In this document: positions 24,359 through 33,760 of the stretch, one piece after another
Position numbering within the stretch: position 1 is the stretch's first letter
Layout of the letters: every line of letters begins with the position of its first letter
Origin: a virus
Direction: 5' to 3' (one strand)
DNA length: 64,000 nt
Virus record (IMG/VR): IMGVR_UViG_3300033153_007277
Span: 1 to 64,000 of that record
Translations under genes and position numbers: made by a program
Notes under the pieces: generated by a model
Database searches by the model: none
Seen by the model: the letters and a program-made list of their open reading frames with translations, nothing else
What the model was told of the DNA's origin: nothing

Positions 24359-25605
24359 GAGCAGTTACAAATTGTACGCATTAAATTCATTTGCTGTTCT
24401 ACCTCATTCCAAGCACTACGGTTGATTGAGTACACCATAGCATTCTTCAACAGATCCAATTTAGTTGCCTGTAAAAAATCTCTATTCTTACAAAGCATGT
24501 CGTCATTGCAGAAGTCATTGTTAATCTCACAAAAAGCCTTATGTAAAAGTTTCTCGTTACACTCATTGATATCTAGGCACAAAACAACAACCTTATGTTC
24601 CATACAGTATCTAGTGAGAATTTCCTCATCTAATGTAGGCTCGTAAACTTCCCAATCGAGAGCGTTAAGGTCAGGCTGAGAATTAGTACTATCGAGTATT
24701 GCCTTGTATAATATGCCATTATAATAAACTACGTTAAGAACTGATGTGATATAAGATGCTGCATTATTCCATGTAGGATAAGTACACATTCTTATAGTGT
24801 AAATACCATCTCGGTCAATATCGTCCTGGAATAAGAAGTTGTAAGTACTATTACCAACACTCGGAGCCGAAATAGTTTCGTCAACATCTGTTCCTGTAAC
24901 AGAAGATAGAATATATGCACTGTTATCAGGTCTGGTAACTTTTACTCTAATATATTCTGAAAAGTCAGATAGAGTGTGCCCTGAGTTATTGTTGTTGTTA
25001 TAATTCGAAGTATCAGTAACAGATAACCCAAGACATCCGTCCAGTACTTCTATAGTGTTTTCTCCAGTGATATCTTCAATATTAGCTACAAAATTAGTAG
25101 TAGCTAGGCAAGATATTACCACGTTTCCAGAATCAGTGTATTTAGGGAAGCCTGCCTCTAGGGTAGGTTCATCGATTAAAACCCAATGTGGATCTCCAGC
25201 AGCAGGAGTGTTTGTTGAAGCTGCAGTGTCAGCAGCCCATAAATCTCCATTCCAAAAAACAACATCACTATCACCGTTCGAATAAGATTCCCCAGAAATA
25301 AATGTAGGCACAGACAATATTGATATAGCGTACGTGCCATTAATATCTGAAGGTTGGAAATTGTATATCGCTGAAAACAAAGATACGGCAGGGGTTTGAG
25401 CTAAAGAATCTCCACCTGCTTGAGCAGAGTAGATGTATTGAGTGGTATCCGGTCTAGTGACTTTTACCTTGAAAAAAGTATCGAATGCTGATTGGGCATG
25501 TGTAACAACCTGGTCGTTTGGAAAGTTCGATAAATCTTCGATCTCTAACCAACATCCTCCTGATGGATTTTGTTGAGATGATACTGTAGCGTTAAATACT
25601 GCCAT
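24355..25605 (-). CDS. Tail protein with duplicated beta modules and CBM5/12-like segments
   Basis: This 416-residue protein holds an internal duplication. Each copy has FKVKVTRPDTTQYIYS (or IRVKVTRPDNSAYILS) and, further on, a chitin-binding-like segment (ESYSNGDSDVVFWNGDLWAA, then a Trp-Val end; second copy AASYITSVLNVVYYNGILYK, then DWEVY). The W...Y..GD.V.Y.G..W pattern is that of CBM5/12 carbohydrate-binding modules. The C-terminal 90 residues are helical and Cys-rich. It probably binds host surface glycans. A good -7 box lies just upstream. Confidence 0.6.
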   Translation of the reverse strand: MAVFNATVSSQQNPSGGCWLEIEDLSNFPNDQVVTHAQSAFDTFFKVKVTRPDTTQYIYSAQAGGDSLAQTPAVSLFSAIYNFQPSDINGTYAISILSVPTFISGESYSNGDSDVVFWNGDLWAADTAASTNTPAAGDPHWVLIDEPTLEAGFPKYTDSGNVVISCLATTNFVANIEDITGENTIEVLDGCLGLSVTDTSNYNNNNNSGHTLSDFSEYIRVKVTRPDNSAYILSSVTGTDVDETISAPSVGNSTYNFLFQDDIDRDGIYTIRMCTYPTWNNAASYITSVLNVVYYNGILYKAILDSTNSQPDLNALDWEVYEPTLDEEILTRYCMEHKVVVLCLDINECNEKLLHKAFCEINNDFCNDDMLCKNRDFLQATKLDLLKNAMVYSINRSAWNEVEQQMNLMRTICNCS

Positions 25606-25609
25606 ATTG

Positions 25610-25617
25610 CAAATATA
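25610..25617 (-). promoter_or_regulatory. -7 box TATATTTG for the fibre operon
   Basis: On the minus strand TATATTTG (25617-25610) ends 4 bases before the ATG at 25605, so the transcript would be nearly leaderless. It would uncouple fibre expression from the virion operon upstream. Confidence 0.5.
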
Positions 25618-25625
25618 TAATAATT

Positions 25626-28600
25626 TTAATTAAAAAGGTTAGATTTTTTACTGCTCTTGGTTTCTAGCCTACCTGTTTCTTTATCAAACTCAATGACTTT
25701 GTTTTTTTTAGCATTTTCAAATAAGCTTAATCCAATTCTATCAGTAGTTGTTTTCCCGGAAGAAGTTTTGTATGTGAATTTTTTCTTAAGCTCGTAATCA
25801 GAGAAGCCTAATTGCTTCATTGACTCGTACTTCTTGTTCATAGTACCTAAGATATCTTTTAGCTTAGCTTCAGTAAATTCAAGTGATTCATCACCATTCT
25901 TGTAGTTATTGAGAACATTGGAAATAGTTTCTTTAAGAGCCCAATTTGTGAAAGAGTAATTATCAATCATACTATACTCCTTAAGCTTTACACCGACATT
26001 TGTATTTAAGAGTTCATTTTTCCATTTGGTTATTTTACCTCTATCGCTTTTCTTAATATCTTTTTCATCCTTGAATATATCTTCAATTATACCGCTAACA
26101 TCTCTATATGCTGTTGGCTCCATCCCTTTTGTGAGGTGATATAGCCTATTTGTGATCCAAGACTCGAAGCTTGCGTTGGCGGGAGATATAGGATTACCTC
26201 TTTCATCATATCCGGTAATTAATTCGAAAACTCTTTTACCAAAAATACTTGGAGAACGATATGGACCAGAAGCTTCTTTAGCAGCTTCGTACATTCCATC
26301 AAAAACACCGTCTGCCCTGCTTGCAGCTGTAAACATTTTATGGATATTTGAAGATGGATCAACATAAGATAGATCAAAGAATTTAGGATTCTTTTTATCG
26401 TCATTCATGTATAATCTAGATGAATTTTTAGCCCAAGGAGCCATATTTTCAGCTATAGCTTCATCGTCTTCGTCTGTCAAGCCATGTAGACTCATAAAAA
26501 AAGCTCTTGCGGCTGTTCCAGTTAACATCATAGTAGATAGACCTACCATTCTTCTAGCAGCCTGTTTTCTTAGCTTACTAGCTCTTTCTTTATGTACTTT
26601 AGAGTTAACATCATCTCCAGCTTCCTTGAGGTCTTTAGCTTTAATAGATTCTTCTTTGGCAGCTTTTGAAAAATTACTAATACTTTTAAGTATGTTCCAT
26701 TTATTCCTATATGTTTGGTAATCGAACAAAATGAAATCTGCTATAAATAATGATTTACTCATAGTTTTCAGTAATTCAGGAGACTCTGAATAGGTTGGCT
26801 GCTCTAGTCTAACTAGTTTTGCTGCCTCTTTATCTATTTCTGCATCGGTTTTTGTATCTCCGTAAATATCTTTTAGAGTGTTAACTTCACCCATAAACTG
26901 AGATATCTTAAACATAGCATCAGTTGCCTGATAAGGCTTAGAAAACATCTTCATGAAGTCTGAATAAATCTTCTTACTCTTGACCCTGAGTCCTTCTGTT
27001 TTACCAGTGACAGCTTTAGTGTGATATATCCCTTCTACAATCTCCTCAATAATGCTAGCTTCTACTGACTCATCCATCATTCTCTCCTTAGTCATTCTGA
27101 TAATTTGCTTTCGGATATTTTCTTTTGAAGTTCCCTTAAACTTCTCACCCATTGTTAGTGACGCAGCATACAACATACCAAAATAAGGATTCATTAACGA
27201 CCCTGTAATCTTCTGACCCGCGGTCATCTCACTTGCGACAATCGCTGCAGCTTCAAAAAGATGCTTAGGAAGGTGACCGGTAGTACCTAAATTTATAAAG
27301 GCACCAATCATGTTTCTTGATTGAGAACCAGGGCTCAATATGGTAAGATTTGCTTTTTGATAAGAATTGAGAGTTTTAAATAATGCAGCTACTTCACTTT
27401 CTGCTTCTAATTTAGTTTTACCTTCTGTAACAAATCCTTTCTTAAAAGGAGTTAATATATTTTGAGGTCTATCAAACAATAAAGAATACATTTCCGGAGA
27501 AGTCCAAAGACCGCCAAGTTGTTTGGATTTTTCCTTGCCTATAAACACTGTATTGGTAATATTGTCTTTTGTCTCTGTGAACAAAGTGCCTGTACCATTA
27601 GATTTTAATTCTGTTTCGAATCTCATTTTCTCTATAAGACCAGACATTTTCATACTTGTTCTAAGGAAATTGGTAGCGGGGTCTGTGTACTCACCGTAAA
27701 TAACTCTAATAGCGGGGTCTAGGTCAGCTCTCTTTTTAAGAACACTTAGGTCAGCCTTTTTAACGGTTCCGGTACCAGAACTAGCTAATGCTAATGTCTC
27801 TCCTTTCGTATCTACATCAAGTAAAGATTCTAATATTGATTCAGCATCTGCGGTTGAAATAGAGAAATCGATTAAATCACCTTTGGCAGATAAATTCCCA
27901 ATAGCTATTTGATCGCCTGTTTTACCAGCTTTTCTAGCTACAGCTATTTCGTTGTTTATGACATTAGCTATTTCCTCACCAAACATAACCTCAAATACAT
28001 TAAATGCATCCTCAGAGGGTCTTATTGATTCCCCGAAATTACTTCCAATACCAGATCTATTTGTAAAGTATAAATCGATATCACCAGACGCTGTTTCTTT
28101 CCATTCTATTCTAGAAATGTTATTGGAACTAAATTTAGATTTTATAGATTTTAAAGCGTCAATTATCTGTTCTTCTGAAAATATCTTTTTATATTTTTTG
28201 TGATACTCCGGAATGTCATATTTCATATATGTTCTATGAATATACATGCCTTCATTTTCATTGAAAGAAACCTCAAGCTCTGTAATATCTTGACCAGCTT
28301 CTTTATGAATTTCTAGTATTTCTTTAGACATTCCGCTAATGAACTCCTTCATTGACTGAACCTCATTTAACAGCTCTTTAGGGACTTTAAGGATACCTGC
28401 CTTAGTGTTTAAAGCCGAACCTACTATATCCCAAACTTCATCTGGATCAACCTTTCCTTCTGGATTACTTTTATAATCTTTCTTGTATTGGTTAAATTTC
28501 TTCTGGAAGTCAATTAACATTAACTGACCTTTCTTTTCTCTCTCAGCTAGGTTTCCTTTGAATTCTCCTTTAGAGTCATACAGCTCACTACTAACCCCTT

Positions 28601-31600
28601 TTTTTAGCCAATGATTTTTCCAGGACTTAAATACCCCCCACTTATTTCTATCAGACAATATAGACCTATCTATTTTAAATGGCATGGTACCTCCTTTGAG
28701 TTCTTCTGATAGTTTTTTACTGGATATATCGGCTAATTTTTCTCCTTTCAATAATTCTTTAGCAGCTAATGTTGTGAAATCATCTAAAGATGTGTTAGCT
28801 AGATTTATTCTTGGATTGATTTTCATCAACCTGCCTATATATTTAAACAGTTTATTCACCCACTCTTTAAATTTACTTTCGTTTTCGATTAAATCAAGAC
28901 CTTTGTCAGCTATAGCTTTTCCTAGAGCTTCGTGAAGAATCTCATTATTATCTGGCATTGTACCATCTTCTTTTCTGTGAGCCAAATCTTTGTAATGCTC
29001 TACAGTTTCTGCATGGTAGGGAGAATCTTTTACTAATTGAATACCTTTATTATAAATAGCTTTAGCTTTTGTTTTAGCTACAACTGTCCATAAGTGAGCA
29101 AATTCCTCAAGCACAGCCCCTTCATTCGCTTTTTCCGGGTTAATATAAATCTCATTTGTAGAGTGATCGTAGAATGCAACATTGTTGGCTATCCTATCTT
29201 GACTCCATCCATTTGCTTCAACTTTTTTGTCGTATGATTTCTTATCTGAATAGACTCCTATTTCAGGGAACGCTTTTTCAAGTCTGTTTATCAAAGTGGA
29301 TATGAACTTAGAAGCACGGGCAGAATTAGATCTCTGTTCGGATGTTTTCTTTTCAACAACAATATTTGGAGATTGAGTATCCTCGTATTTGATGTCTTCT
29401 TCAGCGGCTTTCTCTATATCTTTCTGCTTTGATAATTTTTCTTTGTATTTATCAGAGACCTCAGACATTTTTTTGATTAATGCACTCTTCTTTTCCGCAG
29501 GAAGATCAGATGATTTTATCTGGTTGGTTATGGTGTTTTCAATGCCAGTACCATTGATTTTTATACCTAATGGCTTACCACCATTATCTACGAGATTAGA
29601 TGCTTTTTCTATAGCAGATTCGAATGTGTCAGTAGTGAGATCTTTACTCTTAATTACTTCCGGTTTTTGCTTTTGGGTAATTTTTGTTGCAGCAGCTTTT
29701 TTAGCAGCTTCAGATCTTTTAGCAAACTCTTTCTTTTTTTCTTTTTTAGCCATCTCAGCTTTCGAAACTGTTGCTGATGCTACAGACGATACTTTACGAG
29801 AAGCATCTTCCATTTTCTTATTGGCATCTACATACGCATCTGGATTAACCATTCTTACAGAAGGAGATAACTCTCTAGCTTCTCTGTATGACTCGTAAGC
29901 AGCTTTATAATCCTTAGATTTTTCATGAGCCTTACCTTCTGATATTTTTAAATCATATTCTTTAACAGATTCTTGAGTAGTTTTTAACCCTTTCTTCGCT
30001 TGCTGCTCCGCTATTTTAGCAGTTTCAGCTTCTTTAATTTTCTCTTCACCTTCAATCTTAGTAATCGATTGGACAAAGTTATTAACTGTTTCATTGTCTT
30101 TAATATATTCTTTGGCAATAGCAGGAAGTGTCTTTCCTTTAGTGCCTAATTCTTCATTGACTTTACTTATAAATTCAGGTGTCTTTTTGCCGTAAGCTTG
30201 ATTAACGGACCTGGTAACCCTTTTACTTGATGCTTCCTGAGCTTTTCGCTCTGCAGATCCTTTCGATTTTCCTTCAGCTTTTTCTGCAGCTTTAATATGG
30301 CTGAATGCCTCAATCTTTAATTTGGAAACTTCTGGACTTATCTTTTGTTTTCCAACAAGAACTTCTTTGGCCTTTTTCTGGCCCTTAACTTTTGCAGCAG
30401 GAGCAATGATTTCCTCTTCTTTAGGGAACGGAACTCCTTCTTCTAGCCCTTCTGTTTTGGCCCTTTTTTCAGATTCCATATATTCAGACACGGCTTTGGG
30501 ACTAACTCCTAATTCCTTTGCCGCAGCTTTAAACTCATCTCTAGCTTTCTTTTCAACTTTAGCTTTTCCAACTGCACCACCTTCTATGGTGGCGACATCA
30601 GTGTCGTAAGCATCAACTAAATTGCTATGAAGTTTCTTTATGTTATCGTCTTTAGCTGCCTCAACTACAGCTTCTTTTTTATCCGTCAGCTCTATATCCG
30701 AAACCTCTTCTTTTACTTCTTTCTTTTTGATTTCTTCAGCAACTTCTACTTTCTTAACAGGTTCAACACCTTCAACTACTTTTTCAGCAACTTTTTCAAC
30801 AGGCTTCTCAACTTTTCTTTTAACTCCAAGAGTCTCTTCAAGTTCAACATCCTCTGTCGGAAGAACGGGAGCAGCTTCACCTAATCCAACGCCTTCTTCA
30901 GATAATTGAGCTTCAAGTTGACTGTATTGTTGCTGAAGAGCTTCTATTATTTCTGGGTCAGCTTTTTTCTGCTGAAGAGTATTTATTACAGCTCCACCTA
31001 TTTTAAGGTTAAAGGCAGTACTAAACATCATACTTATTATTCCGGTGGTGGCAAGCTTTTTCGTAAACTCATCACCAGTTTCTCCAAATGTTTTGTCAAA
31101 TGCCTTACTCCAATTATATCCTGTCTTATTAAGTTCATCTGTAAATTCACCGACAAACTCACTGATAGTTTCAGTAGTGGTACCGCCACCTATCTTAGCT
31201 AAATTTTCTATAATTATACCCCATTTTCCTCCGTATTTCTTAGCTATATTAAGTCCACCAACTATCTTTGATGCAGCACCCTCTCCAAACCCCATTGAAG
31301 CAGTTATGTCTTCTGATGAAGTAAGCCCATATACAAATGCTCCTTCAAGCCCACCTGATATGGTGTTGTATACAAATCTACCAGCTCTTCCACTTTTCTG
31401 AGTCAAAGCTGTCTTGACAATATTCATCGCCTTAGAAGCTCTGGATAATTTTGATACACCTGCAACTACAGGAGTGGCTATTATACTGGTTAATATAAGC
31501 TCTGTCATTGCGGGTATAGAACTACCTATTCCTTCTGCTACAGCTGTTGACAAATCTTCTTCAATTATAGATTCTTGCTCTTCAGAAAGACGAACGCCCA

Positions 31601-33758
31601 TTGACTTGAGCTGATTAATAGAATTTTTCGCGACATCAGCATCACTATCAACTTCACCTCCAAAGCCTTCAAATGCACCTTCTACCATGCTCTCTATGAA
31701 TCCACCGACTCCTTCTCTTAAAGTGCCTCCAGTAAATGTCTTTCTACCTGAAGGATCTTGATTGAGCATTACCATATAATTTAACGCATCAAAATCCTTT
31801 TTAGCTTCATCGTATGCTGACTTTCTCGATTCTAATTGTTTTTTGCTGACATCTCCATGAGGAACTATTTTTGTATAAATGTCTGGTTTTTGTGAACCAA
31901 CAAAATCCCTAGTAGACATATCCATTGAAAATATTCTTCCACCTTTTTCCCCGAGCTCATTCATCTCGTAATTAAGTGGCTCATCAAATAGCTTTTCAAA
32001 ATGCTTTAACCTAGCCATCGATTCCTGCCACTTTGAAACAAGTATGTCAACTGGCATGGTTTTATATTTTGCAGCAGCTTTAATGACTACATCTTGATAT
32101 GTTTTATCTTCCACATCTCCAACGTGTTTCCATGTTCCGTCATTAATGTCGTACATTTCTTTAGGACTATCCTGAAGTAATTTTATTTGCTTACTTAATG
32201 AAGCAACTTCATTCATTTTTTCAATCCTATTTGCTACATCACCTTCTTTTGGTTTTGTTGTATTTATCTCCAGTCTAAGTCTATTAACTTTGTCTTGAAG
32301 TGAAAATAACTGCCTTTGCTCATCGCTCAAGTGGGACATGGCATATTCCATATCTTTATTCACCTCTTGCATTTTTATAGCCTCAATAACATCAGCGTCT
32401 TGCCCAGAAAGGTTCACCCCATTATCTCGGGCTATTGTTCTGACACGTTCTTTTATTGTATAAGGCAATGAAGCCTGATTTGTTTTCGAAAACTTAATGT
32501 TTTGCCAAGCAGAATTAAATGTGGATTCATCTACATCTACACCTTTATCTCTTTTTATAAGAGCGATTATAGATGCGGCATCCTCATCTTTAAGTAATGA
32601 TATTTTATCGTTACTTTTCCCGTCTAATAATTCTTTTAAATAATCCTCAGTACTGTGTATGTCTTGTTGGATTCCATTTTTCCTTATGTTTTCATACCTT
32701 TCTGCCATCTCATCAGAGGTAAGAAATATTGGACCTTCTTCACCTTCTGGCTGTAAGCTTAGTCCAGTTGAATTATAATCAGGATGAAGTAGCTTCAATT
32801 CCCTTATTGCAGAAGCTTTAGTGTGGCCTTGTTTAAATGGATTCTCATTGTACAAATCTATATAGTCAGAAAGCCAAGCCTCTTCTTTGTGAGCTTCAGT
32901 TAAGTTCTCGCTAACGATTTCTTTCCTGATTCTAGATAAATCCTTTTCTTCTTTGTATTCTAAAGGAACATTTCCAATAACGCTTGATAAGGCTGTTTCT
33001 TCAGTCTCCTCTGGCTTGTATTCCTCGCCACTTTCTCTAGTTAAATCCTCTTCCTGTTTTTTAAGCCCTGAAGCTCTTCCCGATGCTTGAGTTAATATCT
33101 CCCTCTTATTAGCACTCCTCTCTGCTTCTTCTTTTTCTACGAGGATATCGTATTCGGTTTTCTTTTCATCCGGCTTAATAGCAAAAGCTTCATCAAATAC
33201 TCTCTGAGCTTTATCCACCTCGTCAATAACAGCATCGTCAGCTAAAGCGTTAGCTTCGTCTTTTGATCCAGAAGACATTTCTGCTTGATGAACATCTTCA
33301 ATTGGTCTATCTACTGGGTATAATAAGCTTTTAAATTCATCAAAATCTTTACCAAGCTGTATGTCTGTCTCTTTTCCATACGTAGACATAGCAAGTTGTT
33401 TCCGTAGATTCTTTAGAAGTTCATCATTTCCGCTAGATTTAGATATCATATTATCTAGAGTAATGTTCTTGTCAAATCCTTCTAGATTACTAACATGGCT
33501 ATATATATTATCCCAGTTAGGATTTTTCTTTTGAGGTACTGGAAGTGGTATTGGATCTCCCTCTTGCTTAGTAGGTTGAGAAACCTCTTCAGTAGAGCTA
33601 ACCAAACCTTGTTCTGGGACTGCTTGAGTTCCGGAAACTAAAGGGGATTGCTCGGTAACAGGTACCTTTACATTTTTATCAAAACGATCCGTATCTTTAG
33701 ATATTTCATGTACTTCTGGTGCATTTCCAGTTTGAGTATTTGTCACATCTACTGCCAT
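25626..33758 (-). CDS. Giant polyvalent internal virion (ejection) protein, 2710 aa
   Basis: This is the largest gene here. The N-terminal 600 residues are charged and helical. A hydrophobic segment (AMTELILTSIIATPVVAGVS) lies near 755 and another near 905. The middle (about 970-1500) is a long Lys/Glu/Ala coiled coil. At about 1545, VLEEFAHLWT resembles the metallopeptidase-like helix of polyvalent proteins. The C-terminal part (about 2130-2450) has GSQSRNMIGAFINLGTTG, FIADFILFDYQTYRNKW and a hydrophobic MVGLSTMMLTGTAARAFFM, recalling LPD-type domains. Such proteins are packaged in podovirus capsids and ejected to protect or translocate DNA. No lysozyme motif was seen. Family assignments are tentative; the role is inferred from size and position. 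Confidence 0.7.
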   Translation of the reverse strand: MAVDVTNTQTGNAPEVHEISKDTDRFDKNVKVPVTEQSPLVSGTQAVPEQGLVSSTEEVSQPTKQEGDPIPLPVPQKKNPNWDNIYSHVSNLEGFDKNITLDNMISKSSGNDELLKNLRKQLAMSTYGKETDIQLGKDFDEFKSLLYPVDRPIEDVHQAEMSSGSKDEANALADDAVIDEVDKAQRVFDEAFAIKPDEKKTEYDILVEKEEAERSANKREILTQASGRASGLKKQEEDLTRESGEEYKPEETEETALSSVIGNVPLEYKEEKDLSRIRKEIVSENLTEAHKEEAWLSDYIDLYNENPFKQGHTKASAIRELKLLHPDYNSTGLSLQPEGEEGPIFLTSDEMAERYENIRKNGIQQDIHSTEDYLKELLDGKSNDKISLLKDEDAASIIALIKRDKGVDVDESTFNSAWQNIKFSKTNQASLPYTIKERVRTIARDNGVNLSGQDADVIEAIKMQEVNKDMEYAMSHLSDEQRQLFSLQDKVNRLRLEINTTKPKEGDVANRIEKMNEVASLSKQIKLLQDSPKEMYDINDGTWKHVGDVEDKTYQDVVIKAAAKYKTMPVDILVSKWQESMARLKHFEKLFDEPLNYEMNELGEKGGRIFSMDMSTRDFVGSQKPDIYTKIVPHGDVSKKQLESRKSAYDEAKKDFDALNYMVMLNQDPSGRKTFTGGTLREGVGGFIESMVEGAFEGFGGEVDSDADVAKNSINQLKSMGVRLSEEQESIIEEDLSTAVAEGIGSSIPAMTELILTSIIATPVVAGVSKLSRASKAMNIVKTALTQKSGRAGRFVYNTISGGLEGAFVYGLTSSEDITASMGFGEGAASKIVGGLNIAKKYGGKWGIIIENLAKIGGGTTTETISEFVGEFTDELNKTGYNWSKAFDKTFGETGDEFTKKLATTGIISMMFSTAFNLKIGGAVINTLQQKKADPEIIEALQQQYSQLEAQLSEEGVGLGEAAPVLPTEDVELEETLGVKRKVEKPVEKVAEKVVEGVEPVKKVEVAEEIKKKEVKEEVSDIELTDKKEAVVEAAKDDNIKKLHSNLVDAYDTDVATIEGGAVGKAKVEKKARDEFKAAAKELGVSPKAVSEYMESEKRAKTEGLEEGVPFPKEEEIIAPAAKVKGQKKAKEVLVGKQKISPEVSKLKIEAFSHIKAAEKAEGKSKGSAERKAQEASSKRVTRSVNQAYGKKTPEFISKVNEELGTKGKTLPAIAKEYIKDNETVNNFVQSITKIEGEEKIKEAETAKIAEQQAKKGLKTTQESVKEYDLKISEGKAHEKSKDYKAAYESYREARELSPSVRMVNPDAYVDANKKMEDASRKVSSVASATVSKAEMAKKEKKKEFAKRSEAAKKAAATKITQKQKPEVIKSKDLTTDTFESAIEKASNLVDNGGKPLGIKINGTGIENTITNQIKSSDLPAEKKSALIKKMSEVSDKYKEKLSKQKDIEKAAEEDIKYEDTQSPNIVVEKKTSEQRSNSARASKFISTLINRLEKAFPEIGVYSDKKSYDKKVEANGWSQDRIANNVAFYDHSTNEIYINPEKANEGAVLEEFAHLWTVVAKTKAKAIYNKGIQLVKDSPYHAETVEHYKDLAHRKEDGTMPDNNEILHEALGKAIADKGLDLIENESKFKEWVNKLFKYIGRLMKINPRINLANTSLDDFTTLAAKELLKGEKLADISSKKLSEELKGGTMPFKIDRSILSDRNKWGVFKSWKNHWLKKGVSSELYDSKGEFKGNLAEREKKGQLMLIDFQKKFNQYKKDYKSNPEGKVDPDEVWDIVGSALNTKAGILKVPKELLNEVQSMKEFISGMSKEILEIHKEAGQDITELEVSFNENEGMYIHRTYMKYDIPEYHKKYKKIFSEEQIIDALKSIKSKFSSNNISRIEWKETASGDIDLYFTNRSGIGSNFGESIRPSEDAFNVFEVMFGEEIANVINNEIAVARKAGKTGDQIAIGNLSAKGDLIDFSISTADAESILESLLDVDTKGETLALASSGTGTVKKADLSVLKKRADLDPAIRVIYGEYTDPATNFLRTSMKMSGLIEKMRFETELKSNGTGTLFTETKDNITNTVFIGKEKSKQLGGLWTSPEMYSLLFDRPQNILTPFKKGFVTEGKTKLEAESEVAALFKTLNSYQKANLTILSPGSQSRNMIGAFINLGTTGHLPKHLFEAAAIVASEMTAGQKITGSLMNPYFGMLYAASLTMGEKFKGTSKENIRKQIIRMTKERMMDESVEASIIEEIVEGIYHTKAVTGKTEGLRVKSKKIYSDFMKMFSKPYQATDAMFKISQFMGEVNTLKDIYGDTKTDAEIDKEAAKLVRLEQPTYSESPELLKTMSKSLFIADFILFDYQTYRNKWNILKSISNFSKAAKEESIKAKDLKEAGDDVNSKVHKERASKLRKQAARRMVGLSTMMLTGTAARAFFMSLHGLTDEDDEAIAENMAPWAKNSSRLYMNDDKKNPKFFDLSYVDPSSNIHKMFTAASRADGVFDGMYEAAKEASGPYRSPSIFGKRVFELITGYDERGNPISPANASFESWITNRLYHLTKGMEPTAYRDVSGIIEDIFKDEKDIKKSDRGKITKWKNELLNTNVGVKLKEYSMIDNYSFTNWALKETISNVLNNYKNGDESLEFTEAKLKDILGTMNKKYESMKQLGFSDYELKKKFTYKTSSGKTTTDRIGLSLFENAKKNKVIEFDKETGRLETKSSKKSNLFN

Positions 33759-33760
33759 TA

